Shown: positions 63,156 through 64,000 of the stretch, one piece after another
Layout: the number at the start of each line of letters is the position of its first letter
Numbering within the stretch: position 1 is the stretch's first letter
Assembly (NCBI GenBank): GCA_023362775.1
Contig: JALMGJ010000062.1
Span: forward strand, 1,077,501-1,141,500
Length of the DNA: 64,000 bases
Reading direction: 5' to 3'
From: Charina bottae
Taxonomy: Eukaryota > Chordata > Lepidosauria > Squamata > Charinaidae
Position numbers and translations under genes: made by a program
The notes under the pieces: generated by a model
What the model was told of the DNA's origin: nothing
Database searches by the model: none
What the model saw: the letters and a program-made list of their open reading frames with translations, nothing else

Positions 63156-63499
63156 GAGAGAAGAGAGAGAGAGAGAAGAGAGAAGAGAGAAGAGAGGAGA
63201 GAAGGGAAAAGAAGAGAAGAGAGAAGAGAGAGAGAGAAAGAGAAGAGAGAAGAGAGAAGGGAAAAGAGAGAGAGAGAGAGAGAAAGAGAAGAGAGAAGAG
63301 AGAAGGGAAAAGAGAGAGAGAGAGAGAGAGAAGGCAGTGTTATCTGTACCTTCAGGTGCTGCCAAGACCCCAGGGATTCTCTGCAAGTTGGATATGGGGG
63401 TATTCTCAGGAAGAAGGTGATAGACGATCTCCAGGGGCGGGTGTGGCTGACAGGTGCACTGGAGCTGGCTGTTTTCCATCGCTATCAAGTACTTGTTCT
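5262..63499 (-). CDS. NPHP4: NPHP4, nephrocystin-4 (16 internal exons of a partial gene)
   Basis: Nephrocystin-4 is a scaffold of the ciliary transition zone that works with NPHP1 and RPGRIP1L; loss in people causes nephronophthisis type 4 (family knowledge). Sixteen minus-strand exons match the remembered vertebrate protein in order, from the segment containing YHLLPEN to the one containing VEEDMFH's counterpart PLEEDMFH. Total coding length is about 2.6 kb (about 877 codons), against about 1,426 residues in the human protein. The N-terminal fifth and the C-terminal part are outside the window, so neither start nor stop codon is seen. Splice sites are all AG/GT. Phases agree at every junction except around 50418-50611 and 36293-36437, which are each out by one base. 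Introns range from about 0.3 to 12 kb and are packed with transposons. No promoter is visible because the 5' end lies beyond the right edge. Confidence 0.93.
5851..6077 (-). CDS. NPHP4: NPHP4 exon o
   Basis: Encodes [40 protein letters not shown] and [12 protein letters not shown], matching RDLQVIAAYRERTKAESI and [20 protein letters not shown]. Acceptor CCCCCCAG, donor CTCAG|GTACGA. Phase 0 in, two bases out. Confidence 0.96.
6340..6490 (+). repeat. Diverged copy of an unnamed dispersed repeat
   Basis: Shares AACTAGGGAGGGTCCCCTC and the following order of words (GAGC, CACGCCCCCATT, TGCAGGCTGAG, TCTGACTG) with the duplicated segments at 53580-53756 and 53821-53997. Confidence 0.5.
6544..6941. 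mobile_element. Tc/mariner-like MITE, AAGCGAATC family, copy 1
   Basis: Terminal inverted repeats CAGGTAGTCCTC / GAGGACTAGCTG flanked by TA on both sides. The interior is a run of degenerate units around TTAAGCGAATC on both strands. No transposase frame. Confidence 0.85.
7120..7331 (-). CDS. NPHP4: NPHP4 exon n
   Basis: Encodes [20 protein letters not shown] and [17 protein letters not shown], matching [18 protein letters not shown] and [13 protein letters not shown]. Acceptor GTCTCCTAG, donor GTCCTG|GTGAGG. Two bases in, codon boundary out. Confidence 0.95.
7332..8759. other. NPHP4 intron, nothing recognised
   Basis: Includes the T-run at 8179-8195 and short CA-rich stretches near 7830; otherwise unique-looking intron. 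Confidence 0.5.
8760..9169. mobile_element. Tc/mariner-like MITE, AAGCGAATC family, copy 2
   Basis: Ends CAGGTAGTCCTC and GAGGACTACCTG, each bordered by TA. Same degenerate interior. Confidence 0.88.
9899..10386 (+). mobile_element. tRNA-derived SINE with L2-like 3' end
   Basis: The head GGTGGCTCAGCGGGTTAAAC with B box GTTCGAACCCC is the same head as the BovB-tailed SINE at 2203. The 3' end TAAGCCGCCTAGAGTCCTCC plus an ATAAATAA array instead matches the L2 LINE 3' end at 62386-62477. Confidence 0.85.
10410..10719 (+). mobile_element. hAT-like MITE, family 2
   Basis: Ends CAGGGTTTCTC and TTGAGAAAGGCTG. Flanks gtaaacct / gcaaacgt agree at 6 of 8 positions, as expected for an aged 8-bp duplication. 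Confidence 0.82.
10863..10991 (-). CDS. NPHP4: NPHP4 exon m
   Basis: Encodes [38 protein letters not shown] and NARR. It aligns with [20 protein letters not shown] and GGSLLTTGSSRR. Acceptor CCTTGCAG, donor CAGGG|GTAGGT. Two bases in, one out. The preceding intron (10992-18291) contains the CR1 piece and the TAAAA array. Confidence 0.93.
10992..11926. other. NPHP4 intron, nothing recognised
   Basis: GC-rich; no motif or repeat family identified. Confidence 0.45.
11927..12530 (-). mobile_element. CR1 LINE 3' end, interrupted by a MITE
   Basis: The plus strand reads the reverse complement of a CR1 3' UTR: GGGACCTTGGAGGTCTTCT, then CCAACCCCCTGCC and TTCCAGTGCTCAACAG. It is split by the family 1 MITE at 12297-12430 and resumes with GGCTAAACATACCCAG. 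Confidence 0.85.
12297..12430. mobile_element. hAT-like foldback MITE, family 1, nested in CR1
   Basis: Two arms of about 60 bp that can fold back on each other around an AATTC-rich centre. Perfect 8-bp duplication ggctaaac at 12289-12296 and 12431-12438. Confidence 0.92.
12531..14440. other. NPHP4 intron, nothing recognised
   Basis: Unique-looking sequence without recognisable exon, RNA or repeat family. Confidence 0.45.
14444..14722. repeat. Purine-rich GGAA/GGGAA array
   Basis: Imperfect GGAAG and GGGAGG units over about 280 bp. Long open frames on both strands here are low-complexity artefacts. Confidence 0.95.
14723..16572. other. NPHP4 intron, nothing recognised
   Basis: No recognisable element apart from a G10 run at 15989. 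Confidence 0.45.
16573..16777. repeat. (AATG)n then (TAAAA)n array
   Basis: About 200 bp of TAAAA units with several TAA interruptions, preceded by AATG units. Confidence 0.97.
16778..18291. other. NPHP4 intron with a short GT repeat
   Basis: A (GT)n of about 8 units lies at 17380-17396. Nothing else recognised. Confidence 0.5.
18292..18472 (-). CDS. NPHP4: NPHP4 exon l
   Basis: Encodes [20 protein letters not shown], then [20 protein letters not shown] and NIG, matching [20 protein letters not shown] and HLTLANVG. Acceptor CTCTGCAG, donor CATCG|GTGAGA. Phase 0 in, one base out. Confidence 0.95.
19107..19267 (-). CDS. NPHP4: NPHP4 exon k
   Basis: Encodes [20 protein letters not shown] and [20 protein letters not shown], nearly identical to the known block [20 protein letters not shown]. 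Acceptor CTCTACAG, donor CTGAAG|GTAGCT. Two bases in, codon boundary out. Confidence 0.96.
19680..19849 (-). CDS. NPHP4: NPHP4 exon j
   Basis: Encodes [32 protein letters not shown] and [17 protein letters not shown]. This is one of the best conserved nephrocystin-4 blocks ([20 protein letters not shown]). Acceptor TCCGCCAG, donor CTCG|GTAAGG. One base in, one out. Confidence 0.95.
20727..20861. mobile_element. hAT-like foldback MITE, family 1
   Basis: Ends CAGTGTTTCCCAACC and GGTTGGGAAACAGTG; flanks ctctaaag and ctgtacag agree at 6 of 8 positions. The arms are complementary over about 60 bp. Confidence 0.92.
21039..21184 (+). mobile_element. CORE-SINE 3' fragment, L2-like tail
   Basis: GGGCCAGTCCCTCTCTCTCA followed by CTCACCTCACAGGGTTGCTA and an AAAT array, as at 3250-3400. 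It ends only about 65 bp from the donor of the 21251 exon. Confidence 0.8.
21251..21442 (-). CDS. NPHP4: NPHP4 exon i
   Basis: Encodes [20 protein letters not shown], then [20 protein letters not shown] and ALSR, matching GFPEILDANKQPAE and QSNEMVLQFLAFSR. Acceptor CTCCCACAG, donor AGCAG|GTGGGC. One base in, two bases out. Confidence 0.93.
21443..22930. other. NPHP4 intron, nothing recognised
   Basis: GC-rich, unique-looking; no repeat family recognised. Confidence 0.45.
22931..23070 (-). CDS. NPHP4: NPHP4 exon h
   Basis: Encodes [20 protein letters not shown] and [20 protein letters not shown], matching the family's GISHLEADLS and EQLQELPFTPLHAPI. Acceptor ACCCCAG, donor CGAAG|GTGAGG. Phase 0 in, two bases out. 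Confidence 0.92.
23154..23556. mobile_element. Tc/mariner-like MITE, AAGCGAATC family, copy 3
   Basis: Ends AGTAGTCCTCGACTTACG and GTCGAGGACCACCTG followed by TA. Keeps many CpG sites (TTACGACC), so it is one of the less decayed copies. It sits about 85 bp upstream of the 22931 exon acceptor. Confidence 0.85.
23901..24017 (-). CDS. NPHP4: NPHP4 exon g
   Basis: Thirty-nine codons, phase 0 both ends: [20 protein letters not shown] and so on to NLQPARE. It aligns with LSISQLAASP in the serine/proline-rich linker of nephrocystin-4. Acceptor GCGTTGCAG|CTG, donor GAGAG|GTAAAG. The linker is poorly conserved, so the motif at its start carries the call. Confidence 0.85.
24018..24539. other. NPHP4 intron, nothing recognised
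   Basis: Its open frames extend from the 23901 exon but show no nephrocystin motif of their own. Confidence 0.45.
24540..24645. mobile_element. hAT-like foldback MITE, family 1 (short form)
   Basis: 106 bp, missing the central spacer seen in 135-bp copies. Flanks cgttaggc and tgttaggt agree at 6 of 8 positions. Confidence 0.85.
25470..25575 (+). mobile_element. L2-type LINE fragment
   Basis: GGAGCTGCCCTTGAAGAGCA and CTGGCTCAAAATGCAG correspond to the L2 block at 61800-61870. Confidence 0.75.
25622..25990. repeat. About 40-bp GC-rich minisatellite inside a hAT-like end
   Basis: Begins CAGGGGTCCCCAACC, a hAT-type terminus, then GGCCGCGACCTGTTAGGAAG. Eight units starting GGCTCCCGCCTGC follow at 25683, 25723, 25762, 25801, 25841, 25881, 25921 and 25961. 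The matching right end is not seen. Confidence 0.85.
25998..26165 (-). mobile_element. BovB LINE reverse transcriptase fragment
   Basis: The minus strand reads [20 protein letters not shown] then [20 protein letters not shown], the RT motif around [10 protein letters not shown] typical of BovB/RTE. It shows that the likely partner of the BovB-tailed SINEs exists in this genome. Confidence 0.85.
26166..27686. other. NPHP4 intron, nothing recognised
   Basis: Only a short local duplication around 26432-26458 (ACAGAGTTTCATTGAA) stands out. Confidence 0.45.
27695..28474. mobile_element. hAT-like MITE, family 3, with internal 61/56-bp minisatellite
   Basis: Ends CAGAGCTTTCCAAAC and GTTTGGAAAGCTCTG with a perfect 8-bp duplication tcctagaa (27687-27694 and 28475-28482). 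The interior is about 11 tandem units: AGGCACTAGG recurs at 27781, 27842, 27903, 27964 (61 bp), then 56-bp variants, then 61 bp again. Sister copies are only about 180-190 bp. Confidence 0.92.
28483..29453. other. NPHP4 intron, nothing recognised
   Basis: No exon or repeat family identified. Confidence 0.45.
29462..29641. mobile_element. hAT-like MITE, family 3
   Basis: 180 bp with inner inverted TGTGTCGC / GCGACACA words. Perfect duplication ctctactg at 29454-29461 and 29642-29649. Confidence 0.92.
30113..31553. mobile_element. Penelope-like (family A) insertion with inverted terminal copies
   Basis: Bounded by a 12-bp duplication gtaagtttcatt (30101-30112 and 31554-31565). The left end 30113-30240 and right segment 31391-31516 are inverted copies of a roughly 127-bp repeat containing CGAAACGTTAGGAACCAC. 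The right side has 37 further bases. No RT frame remains inside. The Penelope assignment is inference from the repeat and its resemblance to family B. Confidence 0.7.
30846..31144 (+). mobile_element. hAT-like MITE, family 2, inside the Penelope-like insert
   Basis: 299 bp, ends CAGAGTTTCTCC and GCTGAGAAAGGCTG. Perfect 8-bp duplication ctctaatc at 30838-30845 and 31145-31152. Confidence 0.92.
31990..32530 (+). mobile_element. Possible 3' end of a non-LTR element with a C2H2 finger
   Basis: A plus frame ends [20 protein letters not shown] plus RIH, a C-x2-C-x12-H-x3-H finger of the kind found at the C-terminus of some LINE proteins. It is preceded by a basic stretch ([10 protein letters not shown]). 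No RT sequence is seen upstream, so the family is not settled; a processed fragment of another gene is possible. Confidence 0.35.
32739..33016 (+). mobile_element. Candidate short solo LTR
   Basis: Begins TGTGATGGAATC and ends CACGACA, with AATAAA near 32960 and flanks gtctg / gtcgg (4 of 5). Internal features are otherwise unremarkable. Confidence 0.25.
33017..34217. other. NPHP4 intron, nothing recognised
   Basis: GC-rich, unique-looking; no nephrocystin motif found although a small exon between exons f and g was sought here. Confidence 0.45.
34218..34930 (-). mobile_element. Penelope-like element 3' end (endonuclease remnant and 3' repeat, family B)
   Basis: A minus frame at 34927-34298 reads [40 protein letters not shown] and [19 protein letters not shown]. 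This resembles the C-terminal part of the GIY-YIG endonuclease of Penelope-like elements, including the E in EFLEAW. The 5' part (RT) is missing. Downstream lies the 3' repeat with a hammerhead-like module (34260-34309). Confidence 0.72.
34260..34309 (-). ncRNA. Hammerhead-ribozyme-like module in Penelope-like repeat
   Basis: Minus strand order: arm TTTTTGCA, core CTGAAGA, stem II GTTGCC/GGCAAT with a 6-nt loop, GAAACGTC, arm TGCAAGAA. The stem I arms pair over 8 bp with one G-U. One unpaired T sits between CTGAAGA and stem II, a departure from the standard core, so activity is not assured. Confidence 0.5.
35458..35530 (-). repeat. L2/SINE 3'-tail fragment with ATTT array
   Basis: (ATTT)n then GGGGACTCTGGGCGGTTTAC, the reverse complement of the L2 3' end. 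Confidence 0.75.
35658..35891 (-). mobile_element. CORE-SINE with BovB-like 3' end
   Basis: The minus strand has tRNA-like head (GTGGTTAAGGC), core GGGTGACCTTGGGCCAGTC, then CAATGGCAAACCACTTCTGA and a tail ending in the BovB-like GAGAATCGGACATGATTG. Confidence 0.82.
36293..36437 (-). CDS. NPHP4: NPHP4 exon f (phase mismatch at 3' end)
   Basis: Starts [20 protein letters not shown] (family KQVESGTLRF) and ends in a proline-rich stretch [14 protein letters not shown]. The start is in phase with exon e (acceptor ATTCCAG|GTGAAG). The length of 145 bp leaves one extra base before the donor CCCCCG|GTGAGT, while the next recognised exon starts in phase 0. Either a short exon was missed or the C/G run at 36294-36298 is one base too long here. 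Confidence 0.87.
36558..36640. mobile_element. hAT-like foldback MITE, family 1 (deleted copy)
   Basis: The left arm GTGGACTTCAACTCCCAGAA is kept; most of the right arm is lost. Confidence 0.75.
36951..37027. repeat. (GGAA)n microsatellite
   Basis: About 19 uninterrupted GGAA units. Confidence 0.98.
37030..37967. other. NPHP4 intron, unique sequence
   Basis: AT-rich to balanced and free of recognisable repeats; no exon motif. Confidence 0.45.
37968..38150 (-). CDS. NPHP4: NPHP4 exon e
   Basis: Sixty-one codons, phase 0 at both ends: [20 protein letters not shown], then [18 protein letters not shown] and PPATMSSEE. This corresponds to the strongly conserved MVRWAVWNP and SHCLVYK blocks. The acceptor is GCCACAG and the donor GAAGAG|GTGAGG. 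The intron before it is about 11 kb with two SINEs, several MITEs and a candidate LTR. Confidence 0.94.
38316..38586 (-). mobile_element. hAT-like MITE, family 2 (internal deletion)
   Basis: Begins CAGCCTTTCTCAACC and ends GGTTGAGAAACC; lacks about 40 bp present in the 30846 copy near the right end. Confidence 0.8.
39416..39793. mobile_element. Tc/mariner-like MITE, AAGCGAATC family, copy 4
   Basis: Ends AGGTAGTGCTCGATTTACG and GTCGAGGACTACCTG; interior as in other copies. Confidence 0.82.
39794..41276. other. NPHP4 intron, unique sequence
   Basis: No repeats recognised; several short AT-rich tracts. No exon motif. Confidence 0.45.
41282..41823 (+). mobile_element. Candidate solo LTR
   Basis: 542 bp starting TGTTGGAATTC and ending ATCTTCA, flanked by ggagg on both sides (41277-41281 and 41824-41828). 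It contains CCTCATTAGCATATG near the start and AATAAA near 41600. The paired 5-bp flank is short and could be chance; no internal retroviral sequence is nearby. Confidence 0.4.
41994..42051. repeat. (CT)n microsatellite
   Basis: About 28 uninterrupted CT units. Confidence 0.98.
42052..42776. other. NPHP4 intron, CpG-rich segment
   Basis: 42150-42580 is GC- and CpG-rich compared with neighbours. No exon, no repeat family. Confidence 0.4.
42785..42919. mobile_element. hAT-like foldback MITE, family 1 (best copy)
   Basis: Ends CAGTGTTTCTCAACC and GGTTGAGAAACACTG, arms nearly fully complementary. Perfect 8-bp duplication ctctacag at 42777-42784 and 42920-42927. Confidence 0.95.
43297..43524 (-). 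mobile_element. CORE-SINE with BovB-like 3' end
   Basis: The minus strand has head GAGCCAGTGTGGTGTAGTGG, a CORE segment and a BovB-like tail ending in a T-rich run on the plus strand. Flanked by caacagcaaggt (43285-43296 and 43525-43536). Confidence 0.87.
43537..43877 (-). mobile_element. Sauria-type SINE with BovB-like 3' end
   Basis: Reverse complement of the 2203-2561 family: GTCCGACTCTAGGGGCC near the tail and CGCTGAGCCACCACGCCCCC at the head. Flanked by caacagcaaggt (43525-43536 and 43878-43889). Confidence 0.9.
43890..45321. other. NPHP4 intron, nothing recognised
   Basis: Includes a C-rich run near 45010; no repeat family or exon motif. Confidence 0.45.
45324..45725. mobile_element. 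Tc/mariner-like MITE, AAGCGAATC family, copy 5
   Basis: Ends CAGGTACTCCTTGCTTAGC and GCAAGGACTACCTG, TA on both sides. Confidence 0.87.
45728..46720. other. NPHP4 intron, nothing recognised
   Basis: G12 run at 45781 and C12 run at 46448; otherwise unique-looking. Confidence 0.45.
46721..46860. mobile_element. hAT-like foldback MITE, family 1
   Basis: Ends CAGTGTCTTCCAACC and GGTTGGAAGACACTG (matched changes in both ends); arms complementary. Target duplication not clear. Confidence 0.88.
47399..47682. mobile_element. Tc/mariner-like MITE, AAGCGAATC family, copy 6 (right end lost)
   Basis: The left end CTCCTCGACTTACGACC is present; the copy stops at TTTGATCACATGACCGC. Confidence 0.8.
48514..48965. 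mobile_element. Tc/mariner-like MITE, AAGCGAATC family, copy 7 (expanded)
   Basis: 452 bp, the longest copy, with extra TTAAGCGAATC-type units around 48640-48710. Ends CAGGTAGTCCTCACTTAACG and GCGAGGACTCACTG followed by TA. Confidence 0.85.
49168..49281 (-). CDS. NPHP4: NPHP4 exon d
   Basis: Exactly 38 codons: [18 protein letters not shown] then [12 protein letters not shown], matching the family's LRLPEMVGHPAF and FQLEYVFSS. The acceptor is GGGGCAG and the donor AAG|GTAGGA. It starts and ends on codon boundaries. Confidence 0.92.
49785..49975. mobile_element. hAT-like MITE, family 3
   Basis: Ends CAGAGCTTTCCAAAC and CTTTGGAAAGCCCTG. Perfect duplication gtgtaagg at 49777-49784 and 49976-49983. 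Confidence 0.93.
50418..50611 (-). CDS. NPHP4: NPHP4 exon c (apparent 1-base frame break)
   Basis: Encodes [20 protein letters not shown] and [15 protein letters not shown], clearly nephrocystin-4. The start is in phase with exon b. The length of 194 bp leaves two bases, yet the next exon starts on a codon boundary. In another frame the end reads [10 protein letters not shown], which resembles the family's serine/threonine-rich end and joins in phase. The switch falls near the C5 run at 50465-50469. Donor CAG|GTGAGC. Confidence 0.82.
50724..51445 (-). mobile_element. hAT-like MITE, family 2, interrupted by a Tc-like MITE
   Basis: Starts CAGCCTTCCTCAACC, ends GGTTGAGAAACCCTG. Broken at 50915 by MITE copy 8 and resumed at 51329 without loss. 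Confidence 0.9.
50916..51326. mobile_element. Tc/mariner-like MITE, AAGCGAATC family, copy 8 (nested)
   Basis: Ends CAGGTAGTCCTTGCTTAATG and GCGAGGACTACCTG; TA at 50914-50915 and 51327-51328. The empty target (ctctttaatgtga) is seen in sister family 2 copies, confirming TA duplication. Confidence 0.93.
51446..53154. other. NPHP4 intron, largely repeat-free
   Basis: A long stretch with no recognised repeat. The part at 51850-52110 has several TTAAT/ATTAA words typical of homeodomain targets, but no proof of function. Confidence 0.4.
53155..53282 (-). CDS. NPHP4: NPHP4 exon b
   Basis: Encodes [17 protein letters not shown] followed by [16 protein letters not shown], a near-identical block of nephrocystin-4. 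The acceptor is TTTGCAG and the donor CAG|GTATAT. Phase matches the 63350 exon (2 bases in) and the exon ends on a codon boundary. The preceding intron is about 10 kb and carries the L2 LINE and inverted CR1 pieces. Confidence 0.93.
53580..53997 (+). repeat. Duplicated 177-bp unit, 241 bp apart
   Basis: GATGAGCTAATTCTACT to TTATCTGACCGTTCCCT occurs at 53580-53756 and again at 53821-53997, with about 90 percent agreement by eye. A diverged relative is at 6340-6490, so this is a dispersed repeat of unknown type. Confidence 0.8.
53998..55017. other. NPHP4 intron, nothing recognised
   Basis: No exon or repeat family recognised. Confidence 0.45.
55018..55097 (-). mobile_element. Penelope-like family A end fragment
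   Basis: Identical in order to 30113-30190 (GGCTGTTGTGGGTCTTCCGG to CGCCAGCATCTGTGG), cut off within the hammerhead-like module. Confidence 0.72.
55098..55985. other. NPHP4 intron, nothing recognised
   Basis: No exon or repeat family recognised. Confidence 0.45.
55990..56345 (+). mobile_element. CR1 LINE fragment, RT C-terminal part
   Basis: The plus strand reads [38 protein letters not shown] and [16 protein letters not shown], the hallmark end of the CR1 reverse transcriptase. Frame is lost after that. Confidence 0.9.
56434..56780 (-). mobile_element. CORE-SINE with two core units and L2-like tail
   Basis: Minus strand: tRNA-like head near 56780, two copies of the roughly 100-bp core unit (56570-56740), then CCTCACAGGGTGGTTGTTGT and a TA-rich tail. 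Confidence 0.82.
56879..57061. mobile_element. hAT-like MITE, family 3, nested in CR1
   Basis: 183 bp with TGTGTCGCGACAC near the left end. Perfect duplication ttctaggg at 56871-56878 and 57062-57069; CR1 reads through when the element is skipped. Confidence 0.92.
57682..57779. repeat. 13-bp perfect inverted repeat
   Basis: ATTTATCAGGCGC at 57682-57694 and its exact complement at 57767-57779, separated by 72 bp of unique, non-repeat sequence. Confidence 0.8.
57780..58922. other. NPHP4 intron, nothing recognised
   Basis: No exon or repeat family recognised. Confidence 0.45.
58923..58981. mobile_element. hAT-like foldback MITE, family 1 (right half)
   Basis: Only the right arm GGGAATTCTGGGAGTTGAAG to GTGGCCAAGGTTG remains. 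Confidence 0.8.
59101..59185 (-). repeat. L2/SINE 3'-tail fragment
   Basis: TTATATGACCGCCCAGCTCC then GGGAGACTCTGGGCGGTTTA, reverse complement of the L2 3' end. Confidence 0.75.
59580..62477 (+). mobile_element. L2-type LINE, 5'-truncated, frame open apart from one stop
   Basis: Encodes the C-terminal half of an AP endonuclease ([28 protein letters not shown]), then reverse transcriptase with [24 protein letters not shown] and the catalytic YADDTQLY, and a C-terminal block ending [19 protein letters not shown]. Both parts (59632-60510 and 60526-62286) are in one frame, split by a single TGA at 60508-60510. The 3' UTR ends AACCGCCCAGAGTCCCC and an ATAAATAA array. The first third of the endonuclease and any ORF1 are missing. 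It lies opposite to the NPHP4 coding strand, in a 10-kb intron. Confidence 0.93.
60526..62286 (+). CDS. L2 LINE reverse transcriptase ORF (586 codons)
   Basis: Codes for the polymerase that would copy LINE RNA at a nicked target site. Seen motifs: [20 protein letters not shown] (fingers), [12 protein letters not shown] (first catalytic D), [24 protein letters not shown] and the thumb/connection block [20 protein letters not shown]. No frameshift across 1.76 kb, unusual among the decayed repeats here. The upstream endonuclease part is cut off by the stop at 60508, so the full protein would not be made. Confidence 0.9.
   Translation: MGPVTHLQGRAEEFAEHLMDKIARIRSKLDSKRDAWSGEMPRERLCPVIWEQFDPVGREEVDRILRTVRATTCHLDPCPSWLVKAAREVTCGWVHAMVLASLGEGVFPAAFKEALVHPLLKKPSLDPTVLDNFRPVSHLPFLGKVVEKVVALQLQRILDDTDYLDPFQSGFRPGYGVETALVALTDDLCQARDGSSASILALLDLSAAFDTIDHGILLGRLRGLGIGGVVLRWFNSFLQGRSQSVVIGDERSDPRPLLCGVPQGSVLSPFLFNIYMKPLGEIIRQHGMRYHQYADDTQLYISIPGELSDAVAALSQCLGAVGAWMGNNRLQLNPGKTEWLWIDGASRSRELSSLDVDGVALPRSDTVRNLGFLLDSRLLLEEQVAAVARRAFVQLRVVRQLRPFLDREALRTVTHALVISHIDYCNALYMGLPLKSIRKLQLVQNAAARAVMGAPRSAHVTPLLRELHWLLVCFRVQFKVLVVTFKALHGMGPGYLKDRLIPRTSTRSTRLCREGLLQTASIREFHLTGSRRRAFSAVAPALWNILPLEVRLAPTLMTFRKQLKTWLCHLAWDGGSNSSSWGWLAP
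62845..63331. repeat. Polypurine tract (GGAGAA)n, (GAGAAA)n, (GA)n
   Basis: About 490 bp nearly free of pyrimidines on the plus strand, built of three successive unit types. It starts about 19 bp from the donor site of the 63350 exon, so the intron's 5' part is a pyrimidine tract in NPHP4 RNA. Confidence 0.98.
63350..63499 (-). CDS. NPHP4: NPHP4 exon a (first in window)
   Basis: Encodes a segment with [23 protein letters not shown] and [12 protein letters not shown], matching the nephrocystin-4 region around LLPENLLVSGLQQIPG. The acceptor CTCTAG follows a pyrimidine tract and the donor is GAAG|GTACAG. It begins with two bases of a split codon and ends with one, joining in phase to 53155-53282. 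Just past the donor lies a very long pyrimidine-rich tract on the coding strand. Confidence 0.9.
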
Positions 63500-63688
63500 C
63501 TAGAGGAGGAGAAAGGACACTCTTAACGCAACAATAAACGCAGAAGAGCCCCAGGTTGCCCCATAAAATAAGCCACATCTCTTTGGTCGGTACTAAATTT
63601 CCGGTTCCTCCCAGAATTTCTGGAAACAACTTTGCGGTAGAACGCGTTGCAATTGTTTGGAGCGTTGGATGAGCACTTGGAGAAGAGG

Positions 63689-63768
63689 AAGGAAGGAAGG
63701 AAGGAAGGAAGGAAGGAAGGAAGGAAGGAAGGAAGGAAGGAAGGAAGGAAGGAAGGAAGGAAGGAAGG
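63689..63768. repeat. (GGAA)n microsatellite
   Basis: About 20 GGAA units, roughly 190 bp upstream of the 63350-63499 exon on the coding strand. Confidence 0.98.
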
Positions 63769-64000
63769 AGATTGTGGGATAATAAATTAAAGCTGCACCA
63801 TGACAACTTGAATCAGGGCTTCACAAATTTCGGAGGTGTGTTTTTTGTCTGGACACAACCGGAAACACCCCGGACGCTTTTATCCCAAACTACTTCGTAT
63901 TACAGGGAGTCGTAAGGACCTTCGTTCATAGAGAGCTCCGCTGCCTGGGCTAATGTGCGAGCGGGCTTTATTGCTGGCAGAATGGGGCACTTTCAGGGCA

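Noticed and set aside
62795..63806. Open frames of 200-320 codons on both strands rich in KE, RR or SF repeats
   Set aside because: They are translations of the polypurine tract; every frame is open because the sequence lacks stop codons by composition.

Overview
This is a vertebrate nuclear window, almost certainly squamate reptile (lizard or snake). The evidence is one spliced vertebrate gene with very large introns, plus the repeat mixture: L2, CR1 and BovB LINE pieces, tRNA-derived SINEs with BovB-like or L2-like 3' ends, Penelope-like elements, several families of short hAT- and Tc/mariner-type MITEs, and abundant microsatellites. I cannot separate lizard from snake. No bacterial operon, CRISPR array, rRNA gene or free-standing tRNA gene is present.

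The only host gene I can support is NPHP4 (nephrocystin-4, a ciliary transition-zone scaffold). It is on the minus strand across the whole window. I placed 16 coding exons, about 2.6 kb or 877 codons. In transcript order they run 63350-63499, 53155-53282, 50418-50611, 49168-49281, 37968-38150, 36293-36437, 23901-24017, 22931-23070, 21251-21442, 19680-19849, 19107-19267, 18292-18472, 10863-10991, 7120-7331, 5851-6077 and 5262-5448. All have AG/GT borders. All junctions keep phase except those of the 50418 and 36293 exons, each of which is out by one base beside a G/C homopolymer. The N-terminal exons lie beyond the right edge and the C-terminal exons beyond the left edge.

Everything else is intronic. 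From left to right: 0-5 kb is L2, Penelope and SINE debris; 5-24 kb holds the denser exon cluster with MITEs, a CR1 and microsatellites; 24-36 kb is a repeat jungle with two minisatellites grown inside hAT-like elements, a three-level nested insertion (29977-31739) and a Penelope-like 3' end with endonuclease sequence (34218-34927); 36-53 kb is long introns with many MITEs, a candidate solo LTR and two SINEs inserted at one target; 53-63 kb holds inverted CR1 pieces and an L2 LINE (59580-62477) whose reading frame is open apart from one stop. A polypurine tract of about 490 bp abuts the donor site of the 63350 exon.

The most interesting signals are hammerhead-ribozyme-like folds in the Penelope-like repeats, mix-and-match SINE heads and tails, minisatellite birth inside hAT elements, and nested insertions whose original target can be read from related copies. 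Gene and family names rest on recalled homology, not on a search.
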